Of a DNA stretch of 64,000 nucleotides, positions 21,222-30,056 are shown piece by piece. Position 1 is the stretch's first letter. Each line of letters begins with the position of its first letter. The stretch is from positions 682,001-746,000 of the forward strand of contig WSUB01000002.1 in the NCBI GenBank assembly GCA_019633425.1. The letters run 5' to 3'. The stretch comes from Tulasnella sp. 424 (taxonomy: Eukaryota; Basidiomycota; Agaricomycetes; Cantharellales; Tulasnellaceae). A program made the position numbers and the translations under genes. The notes below the pieces were generated by a model. That model made no database searches, was not told the origin of the DNA, and saw only the letters and a list, made by a program, of their open reading frames with translations.

Positions 21222-22375
21222 CCTTGCGACTCGCAATAGGGTGCGGATAGGGTAGTATGTCGTGTATAATAGTTAGCGAGAGAGGGAAAGAAGGAGAATC
21301 GGAGGCAGCAGAGCCTCTCAACCTATATTTAAAGAGAGTGTATGTCGTGGGTGAGTGGGGAGGGGGGAGGAGCGAAGAGGAACCAATCTCGCAGAATGGG
21401 ATCGCCGGGTGAGGTTATATGTCCCGAATATTTGTTCTTCTTGCAGATGATCACTACGGTCTGAAATCACCTCCGCGCTCCGCCAGACTTTTGGGGCAGA
21501 GTGCAAAGGCCAAGATTGGGCTCCGATACACTTCCAGAGGCTTCGAGGCCAGGGACGCGCGGCAACCGGGCCATGGATGGAAATCGGGTCGCGCCGAGCG
21601 CTCGGGAGGTCGTTCGATACTAGCGAAATGTGCTAGCGAGATGGATGGGAAGGAGGTGAAGCGGCGAGAGAAGGCGGTGCTACCCCATCGGTCGGTGCTG
21701 CGTACAATGCGACCGGTGGTTTGCGAATTGCGAGAACAAATAACAGAAAATTCGAAGCCATCTGAGGACGGCGGTAAGGCGGTGAACCAAGTCCTCGTGG
21801 CTGTAAGCGTGATGAGGCGCGCCACAGCTCGGTCATGAACGGAGTTAAGAACGTACGAGGACACGCCTCGCCTGGTCTGCGTCGTCGACGTCCTCAAGGC
21901 ATCCAAGTGGACAGCGACATGAATCAATTTGGTTGGCCTGCTGGAGGGCCGAGATAAGGCTTGAGAGTGAGTGCGTGTCTATTTTGTGGCCCAATGTTGG
22001 GTATGTGGAAAAGGCCGGGTGGGGATAGAGCGTCTGTCGTAAAATGCCGGTCGCTCGTCACGTCCATTCGTCTGTGTTTGATGCGCTCCGGTGGTAAAAG
22101 GCAGGTGATGTGCGTGAGATGTGTACGTATATAAAAGAGCCGCTCATCATCGCAAGGAGAGAAAGAAAAACCTCAAACCTTTGAAGACGTCTTCAACAGC
22201 GAGTGGTGGCAGTGGAAGCGCTCACGTGGGAGACAACAGCTCCTCAAGCCGCTCAAGCCGCGAAGTCATCCACTTGGACAAACAAACCCTCCTCTACCAT
22301 CCAGTCAACTCCAACCACCTTCAAGCAAAAAAGCAACCAACTCAGTCAACTCCACTCCTCGCCACCGTTTCAGAC
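21222..22375. other. Divergent intergenic region DUF6533 / ERG8
   Basis: 1154 bp between divergent start codons. It contains overlapping open frames on both strands (21419-21838 plus, 21454-21927 minus) without domain signatures, judged spurious. An open frame in phase with ERG8 extends upstream to 22121; its sequence is Ser/Lys-rich and is taken as 5' leader. Promoters of both genes must lie here. Confidence 0.5.
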
Positions 22376-24419
22376 ATGTCATCCAGATCAAACTCTTCAA
22401 ATCCAGAACCAGCGGTAGTAGAGAGAGCACCTCCTACTGCGATTTCCGCCCCTGGCAAGGTCCTCTTAGCTGGAGGCTATCTGGTGCTAGACCCCAAATA
22501 CTCTGGCGTCGTCGTCTCCACCTCTGCTCGTTTTTACACATTCATCAAAGAACGCATCGACGGTCATGCCGCCAGTCAGAAAATCGTCGTTCGGTCTCCT
22601 CAATTCCTCAGTGCGGCTTGGAGCTATCAAGCGGTCTTTACCAAGAACGGCACTGTGGGTCTCGTTCCGAGCGTCGAGAAGTCGGTCGTTTGGCGTTTTA
22701 ATCCTTTAGATGGGGTTTTCGTGAACCAGGAGTTCCGCTAACTACAATCTCTTCCCTTCTCCCACCTTCTCTTCCCCTCTTCCTTTCCCCTACTTTTCTC
22801 CAGTTCGCTGTTGGGCAGTGAGCGAAAGAACAAATTCGTGCAACTCGCGCTGGAACGCGTGCTTTTCCTCGCCATTGAAAAAGTTGGCTACCAATCGCTC
22901 AAAGTGGCAACTGATCAAGGTCTCGAGATCATCATCGTTGGTGACAACGATTTCTACTCTCAGCGTAATCAGGTATGTATGTACCTATCTGTGTGAGAAA
23001 TGGTGTCCGCATCGAGCTTTACGTTCTGACTTTTACATGGTGCGCGGTGTTAATGCCTCGCTTTTGATTGGGTCCTCCCCCAAATTAGCTATCAGAACGT
23101 GGTCTGCCAAACGTTATCGCCTCGCTAGCCCAAATCCCTCGATTCGCCTACACGGATTGCTCTCTCGCTGATGTTCACAAGACGGGGTTGGGATCTTCGG
23201 CCGCGCTTATTACGTCGCTAGTCACCGCATTGATGATTCATTTCAAAGTCATCAGCGCGACGGACCTGTCAGACGACCCAAAGAGCCCCGGAAAAGCGTT
23301 TGTGCATAATGTCGCGCAATACGTACATTGCTTGGCGCAAGGAAAGGTTGGAAGCGGGTTTGATGTGTCAAGTGCTACGTTCGGGAGCCAATTGTATACG
23401 AGGTTCGCACCGGAGGTGTTGCAGCCGTTGATGGGAGAGCAGGCGAGTAATGTAGCGAGCTTGCAATGGCGATCGTGCATCTCATTAGGGATCATTTCTA
23501 GGTTCCTAGCAAGTTGCAGCCCTTCTTGATCGGGACGAACGCTTCTTGGAACCAGCGGATTCAGCCCTTCAAGCTCCCTCCACAAACGTCTTTGATGCTC
23601 GCCGACGTCGACGCTGGTACAGATACGCCCGCTGCAGTTGGTCGAGTGCTGTCTTGGAAGAAGTCAGATCCACAGAAAGGTTCGCATGTCGCTCCTCCGT
23701 CTTGAGGTGACCCGCGTCTAAAAGGGGACTGCTTCAGCTTCGGACCTTTGGACCCAACTCGGCGCTAGTAACGACCAACTCGCTGCTGCTCTGTCGAATC
23801 TCACGGCGTTACACACGAAGAACCCTGCCGCGTATTCGGCGGCTGTGGATCGCCTTTGCGGCCAGCCACCAAAGCAGGTGGGTAATCAAATCCCGGTGAC
23901 GTTTCAAAACCACGTGGCTGATGATTTGCGCACGACAAGTGGGCGGCTCTATCCAAAGATGAAGTGACGCAAGCGTTTGCTTTAGCGAATAAACTCACAG
24001 AGGCGAGTCATCGGCCTTTTAAGTCCTCTAGTACCTGAGACGCCTAACTGCGGATCATCGCCCATCCCCTGCCTAAATAGGTCATCCGAGGACACATGCG
24101 CGAAATGGGCCGTTTGTCTCAAGTCCCCATCGAGCCACCAGAACAAACACGTTTACTTGACGCATGTCTCGCTCGAAACGGTGTAATCGGCGGCGGTGTT
24201 CCCGGCGCGGGGGGTTACGACGCGATTTGGATCCTCACGCTCACGCCATCCAAAGTCAATGCAGCTGCTCCTACGGCTCAAGTAGAAGGTGTGTGGACGA
24301 CCTGGAAGGAGATGAACGTCTCGCCATTGTCGTGTGGAGAGAGTATGGAGAGAGGGGTGAGGGTTGAGAACGTAGAGACTGTGCTGGAATGGTTGAAGAA
24401 GCCTGGATACGTTCACTAA
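22376..24419 (+). CDS. ERG8: Phosphomevalonate kinase
   Basis: The model has seven exons: 22376-22731, 22804-22972, 23089-23442, 23502-23679, 23738-23877, 23940-24030 and 24091-24419, about 538 residues. N-terminal ISAPGKVLLAGGYLVLD, central DVHKTGLGSSAALITSLVTA (the GHMP-kinase ATP loop), LADVDAGTDTPAAVGRVLSW and C-terminal VPIEPPEQTRLLDAC plus VPGAGGYDAIWIL are all diagnostic. Reaction: 5-phosphomevalonate to 5-diphosphomevalonate, a step of the mevalonate pathway that feeds ergosterol synthesis. The donor of intron 1 is uncertain (22732 or 22681). Intron 3 seems to start with GC (CAG|GCGAGT), and the splice into exon 7 is chosen by phase. The last ~305 coding bases and the 3' flank are duplicated downstream at 27220. 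Confidence 0.92.
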
Positions 24420-25397
24420 GGACGTTTCTCCTTATCTCGAGGTCTGGACCTCCTTGGTTATTTCATGATGGGCGCCAGAGTGGCTATTGAGGCCAATGGG
24501 CGGCCCCTTCTCTCTACCCCCTTGTTGTTTCTTAGCCTTTTACGTTGTTCGTTAGATGATTGAATTGGAAGTTTTTTTTGCAGGTTTTCACCTCGGGAGC
24601 AATAATAGCCACCAGGACGAGACTGTGTTAATTATATTTTACCGTCCCGTGAGAAGTGATGGTCATCGTCCGACGTCTCCCGCCGCAAGCCACTTTGCTG
24701 CTTTCAGAACTCCCGCTTTCCCGCTTTCCCCTTTTCCCAACAGTTTCAAGAGGACCGCCCCGCCCCCCCACTCCTGCGGAGGTTACGTGCGATAAGGATA
24801 ACGGGATTGGACATAGGTTACATGCAGAATTGATATCTTTGGGGAATTTTTGCGTAGGTTACATGCAGGGGTAATATCTGAGGCGACGGATGCTCTGACG
24901 ACTCGAGAGCGCCTCTGAGGCAGGTGTGTGCAGGAAAATGGATAACGGTTTTCAGCTAGAATCGAGGCCCGGAGTGATGATTTCGACGCCAAAATTCAGG
25001 ATTTCACCTTTGGGGAGATCGCTAAAACCTCATCGCGCATAAAGCCCCAATAACGGCGACGGCAGACCAGCAAGGTTGCATGTAAAATTGCTATCTTTCG
25101 CCAATTTTGCGTGGATAACGAGAATCTCGTCGAACGTAAACTCCGCAGGAGTGGGGGAGTCCTGTTTCAAGTGGATCGACAGGACGCAGGTGCCCACTCC
25201 GAGGGCGGGTACTGGGCGGGCCGGTAGCCTCCGTCTAGACACGTCGGAGAAATTCCGACCTTGGAATTCCCAAGTTTAGGCCACTGGGGTAATATATAGC
25301 AAGCCACATAGTCGGCTTAGAAAAGCCCAACAATGGCAATGTCGTTGTCGTTGCTCTTTCCGCCCCCCTTTCACTCGCTGGACCTCCCTTCGCCCCG
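24420..25397. other. Intergenic between ERG8 and DUF6533 paralog 2
   Basis: 978 bp: ERG8 3' UTR (closely matched in unit 2), a 413-bp MITE-like insertion at 24751-25163, and about 230 bp of putative promoter. The promoter part ends with a segment (25276-25397) also present upstream of paralog 3, including AATATATAGCAAGCCACA at about 25290, which contains a possible TATA-like element. Confidence 0.6.
24751..25163. mobile_element. 413-bp MITE-like, hAT-type non-autonomous DNA transposon
   Basis: The element is bounded by imperfect terminal inverted repeats. The left end reads AGGACCGCCCC, then CCCCCACTCCTGCGGAGG, TTACGT. The reverse complement of the right end reads AGGACT, CCCCCACTCCTGCGGAG, TTTACGT. 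It is flanked on both sides by the 8-bp direct repeat GTTTCAAG (24743-24750 and 25164-25171). The paralogous site in unit 2 carries a single GTTTCAAG (27892-27899) and no insert, an empty site. An 8-bp target duplication is characteristic of hAT superfamily elements. Inside, GGTTACATGCAG-type motifs and ATATCTTT...TTTTGCGT blocks recur near both ends in direct orientation. There is no transposase frame, so it must have been mobilised in trans. Confidence 0.88.
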
Positions 25398-27095
25398 ATG
25401 GCCGAGCAGTATTCGTCCCTCCAGGATCTGCTCAATGTTCTGTCCACTGATATATGGCATATCCAGATCAGTCGATATGTGACTGGTGAGGAGATCTTAC
25501 TCTCCGTCTTCAAGTTAAGACTGACCCGTGTTCGTCTGAATAGTTGCGGGATATGTTGTGATGGTGTACGACCATATGACGACGTTTTCCGACGAGGTTC
25601 GCGTTGCCCGGTCGTCAAACGGTGTGTGGCCTTCCCGCTGACATCGCCGATTCTCCTTAGGTCGAGCTCATCTGGCAGAAACCGATCAGCCTTGTGTCGT
25701 GCTTGTTCCTGTTCAATCGTTATCTTGTAAGTCGACGAGCAAGGGGGCAAAACTGAATTGCCAGTTCTAAAATTAATCATTCGTCGAACCTTTACCGTGA
25801 CGTCCCAGGTCCCAATCGTCGGGCTCATCGACCTCTGGCAGTTTGGTGGCTTAGCAAGGAACGTGTCAAACAAGGTCGGTTGCTCGCTCTCAGGGCAATT
25901 CCTGTCGACCCGCCGCTAACAATCTTTTTGGACACGCGCAGTTCTGTCATGACTGGCTCATCGTCGACGGAGCCTTCCAGACCCTCTGTCAAGCTATAGC
26001 CCATTTCCTGGCTTGCCTCAGAGTACGAGCTCTTCTCAGCGCCCAGAGATGGGTCGATTGGTTGTTGCTCGTTTGTGGAATTCTGTACTTTATCGGAACC
26101 GTGCTCTCGACAAGCATGGTCCTCGCCTACGTCGACAGTGAGTTCCCGCCCGGCGTTCGCCAGGAAGCTGATGCTTACATTACGTTCGTTAATAGGGGAC
26201 TATGCTTGGAACTCTACCGTGAATTTCTGCGTTGGAACCGTAAGCCACATTCTCTCGGTGCTAGCAATTTGAGCTGAAAAAGTCTAATTTTGAACATTTC
26301 ATTTAGATGCCGCCATGGATGGCTTGGGTGAGACTCTTTCGTCTTTAACGACAGCCGCAGAGGCTAACCACCGAGCTTTTAGGCATGGGCACCGGGCCTG
26401 GTCTTCGAAACCATTCTTTTCGGGTTGCTGATCTCGAAAGCATATCGAGACTGGAGGAGAGATCTCTCGTTCCCGATCACAAGGGTGCTATACCGTGATG
26501 GTACGTTCCACTCACGGTTCCTTGGCCAACTGGTCGCCTAACAATTAAATACGGGAACTAGGTTTCATATCCTTCCTGGTGATATCGTCATGTAGTATCT
26601 TCAACATTGTTGCTTGGTCGGCTCTACCGGATTCCTTGGTGGCTTTAGCGAAGAAGTAAGCTTACCTCACTCATCTTTCTTTCCGTCGTTTGGGACCTCA
26701 TCGTTTTTCGTCCCCCTTACAGCTTCAGTTTCTGCATTATCGTCACCATGTCCTGTAGAATCGTCCTCAATCTCCGAGACTTGCGCCGAAGACCGGAAGA
26801 CGGGTACTACCTTCCACGAACCGACATGCCTTTGGAGTTGGGCAGTGTGGCTTCCGGAAAGTCAAGGACGACCCGCAGAGGGACTCGAACGAATGCTGTG
26901 AGCGGAAAGGACCTTCATCCCAAATCTTCGTCGGCATTCGGTCGATCTTTCACGACTTCGAAGAACGACGGCTGGGACCATTCGATGACTGAAATGCCAC
27001 CAGTATCGGTCACGGTCCAAGTGGACGTTCATAGGGAGGTAGACGTTGACGAGCTTCACTACGACTCTGACGACAGAAAAGTAATGCACGCCTAA
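25398..27095 (+). CDS. DUF6533-family seven-helix membrane protein (paralog 2)
   Basis: Ten exons give about 372 residues. Exon 1 is 25398-25485, exon 2 25544-25596, exon 3 25661-25726, the 21-nt exon 26307-26327 and the last exon 26723-27095. The DUF6533 core reads VAGYVVMVYDHMTTFSDE, then VELIWQKPISLVSCLFLFNRYL and further hydrophobic segments (ILYFIGTVLSTSMVLAYVD, GFISFLVISSCSIFNIVAW). Exon sizes 88, 53, 66, 66, 196, 44, 139 (here 21+118) and 94 correspond to paralog 1, proving common descent. The C-terminal tail (VMSCRIVLNLRDLRRRPEDGYY...) is shorter and ends with VTVQVDVHREVDVDELHYDSDD. Function unknown. The near-identical paralog 3 lies downstream. Confidence 0.9.
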
Positions 27096-27222
27096 CAATG
27101 TTTCTTGGTTGTACTACCCTTTCTACTCTCGTTGCATGTAACTTATCCTCGACACCTCTCAACTACTGTATCAAATTTGTTTCTCTAACTCGAATCCATA
27201 ATATTTACCATGCCCACGCTTT

Positions 27223-27527
27223 GTCTCAAGTCCCCATCGAGCCACCAGAACAAACCCGTTACGTGACGCATGTCTCGCTCGAAACGGTGTAATCGGCGGT
27301 GCCAGTGTTCCTGGCACGGGGGGTTACGACGCGATTTGGATCCTCACGCTCACGCCGTCCAGAGTCACTGCAGCTGCTCCTACGGTTCAAGTAGAAGGTG
27401 TGTGGACGACCTGGAAGGAGATGAACGTCTCGCCATTGTCGTGTGGAGAGAGTATGGAGAGAGGGGTGAGGGTTGAGAACGTAGAGACTGTGCTGGAATG
27501 GTTGAAGAAGCCTGGATACGTTCACTA
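27223..27527 (+). pseudogene. Truncated ERG8 3' fragment
   Basis: The fragment repeats the last ~305 coding bases of ERG8 (source 24115-24419) including the stop and 3' flank. It has no upstream exons, promoter or start codon. Relative to ERG8, one T is lost where CGTTTACTTGACG became CGTTACGTGACG, shifting the frame, and 3 nt are gained near the glycine-rich motif. Later sequence, including the final codons LEWLKKPGYVH, is almost unchanged, which indicates a recent copy or continuing gene conversion. It cannot encode a kinase. Confidence 0.93.
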
Positions 27528-28126
27528 AGGACGTTTCTCCTTATCTCGAGGTCTGGACCTCCTTGGTTATTTCATGATGGGCGCCAGAGTGGCTATTGAG
27601 GCCAATGGGCGGCCCCTTCTCTCTACCCCCTTGTTGTTTCTTAGCCTTTTACGTTGTTCGTTAGATGATTGAATTGGAAATTTTGTTGCAGGTTTTCACC
27701 TCGGGGGCATTATGTGTAAAGGCCCAGCCACGAGGACGAGACTGAGGTGTGCAAGGGACCGCTCAGGTACTTTTGAATGTGTTACATATTTTACCGTGCC
27801 GTGAGAAGTGATGGTCATCGTCGGATGTCTCTCGCTGCAAGCCACTTTGCTGCTTTCAGGACTCCCGCTTTACCCTTTACAGTTTCAAGTTGATCGACAC
27901 AATGCTCTTTTGGCAGGTGCCCACTCCGAGGGCTGGGTAACCTAGGCACGTCGGAGAAATTCCGAGCTTTGAATTCCCAATTTTAGGACTTGGCACACGG
28001 AAAACCCGCTGCATATCCGTAATATATAGCAAGCCACAGAGTCGGCTTAAAAAGCCCAACAATGGCACTGTCGTTGTCGTTGCTCTTTCCGCCCCCCTTT
28101 CGCTCTCTGGACCTCCCTTCGCCCCG
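27528..28126. other. Intergenic between ERG8 fragment and DUF6533 paralog 3
   Basis: About 600 bp corresponding to the ERG8 3' flank and DUF6533 promoter of unit 1, lacking the MITE-like element. It includes the empty target site GTTTCAAG at 27892-27899 and the shared AATATATAGCAAGCCACA motif near 28020. A private insertion of roughly 40-50 bp follows about 27710. Confidence 0.6.
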
Positions 28127-29838
28127 ATGGCCGAGCAGTATTCGACCCTCCAAGATCTGCTCAATGCTTTGTCCACTGGTGTACGGCATATCGAGATCAG
28201 TCGATATGTCACTGGTGAGGAGATCTTACTCTGCGTCTTCAATTTAGCACGACCAGACTGACCCGTGTTGGTCTGAACAGCTGCGGGATATGCTGTGATG
28301 GTGTACGACCATATGACGACGTTTTCCGACGAGGTGCGCACAACCCGGGTTGCCAAACGGTGCGGCCTTCCCGCTGACATCGCCGATTCCCCTAGGTCGA
28401 ACTCATCTGGCAGAAACCGATTAGCCTTGTGTCGTGCATGTTCCTATTCAATCGCTATCTTGTAAGTCGACACGCAAGGGGTGCAAAACTGAATTGCCAG
28501 TCTAAAATTAATAATTGGTCGAACCCTTACCGTGACGTCCCAGGTCCCAATCGTCGCGCTCATCGACCTCTGGCAATTTGGTGGCTTAGCAAGGGGTGTG
28601 TCAGACAAGGTCGGTTGCTCGCTCCCAAGGCAATTCCTGTCGACCCACCGCTAATAATCTTCTTGACACACGCAGTTCTGTCATGATTGGCTCATCGTCG
28701 AAGGAGCCTTCCAGACCCTCTGTCAAGCTATAGCTCATTTCCTGGCGTGCCTCAGAGTACGAGCGCTTCTCAGCGCCAAGGGATGGGTCGATTGGATGTT
28801 GCTCGTTTGTGGAATTCTGTACTTTACCGGAAGCGTGCTCTCGACAAGCATGGTCATCGCCTACGTCGACAGTGAGTTCCCGCCCGGCGTTCGCCAGGAA
28901 GCTGACGCTTACGGGGAAAAATGATTACGTTCGTTAATAGGGGACTATGCTTGGAACTCTATTCTGAACGTCTGTTTTGGATCCGTAAGCCGCATTCTCT
29001 CGGTGCTAGCCATTCGAGCTGAAACGTCTAATTTTGGACAATTCATTTAGATGCCGCCATGGATGGCTTGGGTGAGACTCTTTCCTCTCAACGACAGTCG
29101 CAGAGGCTGACCACCGTGGTTTTAGGCATGGGTACCGGGCCTGGCCTTCGAAACCATTCTTTTCGGGTTGCTGATTTCGAAAGCATATCGAGACTGGAGG
29201 AGAGATCTCTCGTTCCCGATCACAAGGGTGCTATACCGTGATGGTACGTTCCACTCACCATTCTCTTGGTCAGCCAGTTGCCTGACAAATCAAACACGGG
29301 AACCAGGTTTCATATCCTTCCTGGTGATCTCGTCTTGTAGTGTCTTCAATATTATTGCTTGGTCGGCTCTCCCGTCATCCTTGGTGGCTTTAGCGAAGAA
29401 GTAAGCTACCTCACTCATCTTTCTTTCCGTCGTTTGGGACCTCATCGTTTTCGTCCCCCTCACAGCTTCAGCTTCTGCATTATTATCACCATATCCTCCA
29501 GAATCGTCCTCAATCTCCGAGACTTGCGCCGAAAACCGGAAGACGGGTACTACCTTCCACAAACCGACATGCCTGTGGAATTGGGCAGTGTGGCTTCCGG
29601 AAAGTTAAGGACGACCCGCAGAGGGACTCGAACGAATACTCTGAGCGGAAAGGAGCTCCGCCCCAAATCTTCGCCGGCATTCGGTCGATCTTTCACGACT
29701 TCGAAGAACGACGGTTGGGACCATTCGATGACTGAAATGCCACCAATATCGGTCACGGTCCAAGTGGACGTTCATAGGGAGGTAGAAGTTGACGAGCTTC
29801 ACTACGACTCTGACGATAAAAAAGTAATGCACGCCTAA
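28127..29838 (+). CDS. DUF6533-family seven-helix membrane protein (paralog 3)
   Basis: Ten exons equivalent to paralog 2 (first exon 28127-28214, last 29466-29838), about 372 residues, all open and with intact splice sites. Differences include AAGYAVMVYDHMTTFSDE for VAGYVVMVYDHMTTFSDE, VPIVALIDLWQFGGLARGVSDK for VPIVGLIDLWQFGGLARNVSNK, and a changed loop after YAWNS. The 21-nt exon (MPPWMAW) and the acidic Val/Asp tail are kept. Because the frame is preserved despite many substitutions in introns, the copy is probably functional. Role unknown. Confidence 0.88.
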
Positions 29839-30056
29839 CAATGTTTCTTGGTTGTACCCTTTCGACTCTTGTTGCGTGTAACTTATCTCCTCGACACCTC
29901 TCAACTACTGTATCAAATTTGTTCTCTACTCGAATCCATAATTTACCATGCCCACGCGCAAGCATAATGTCCAGAAAGCAAATAATAAAGATACAGAGAG
30001 TCAAAGTAGGCTATTCGTCGTTATATGGCATGAATGCGTAACCGCCGGATTGACGT

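Larger units (their letters stand above)
24113..27219 (+). repeat. Tandem segmental duplication, unit 1
   Basis: Unit 1 starts inside the last ERG8 exon (TTTGTCTCAAG at 24113) and ends at CCATGCCCACGC (27219), where unit 2 begins with the same TTTGTCTCAAG. It holds the ERG8 3' end, its downstream region, the MITE-like insertion and DUF6533 paralog 2. The match with unit 2 is nearly perfect over the ERG8 tail and its 3' flank and somewhat lower in the DUF6533 introns. Confidence 0.93.
27220..29957 (+). repeat. Tandem segmental duplication, unit 2
   Basis: The second unit starts at TTTGTCTCAAG (27220) and ends at CCATGCCCACGC (29957), after which unique sequence of the AVT-gene 3' side begins. 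It contains the truncated ERG8 tail, the flank without the MITE-like element, and DUF6533 paralog 3. Unit 2 carries small private insertions, for example after 27710 and in the intron near 28913. Confidence 0.93.

Noticed and set aside
21419..21927. Overlapping open frames on both strands between DUF6533 and ERG8
   Set aside because: Composition-driven, no recognisable motif, and they lie in the divergent promoter region.
22121..22375. N-terminal extension of ERG8 to an upstream in-frame Met
   Set aside because: The extension is Ser/Lys-rich and unlike the family; phosphomevalonate kinases begin shortly before the SAPGKVLLAGGY motif.
27223..27527. A second functional ERG8 gene
   Set aside because: Only the last exon is present, with a frameshift and no upstream exons.
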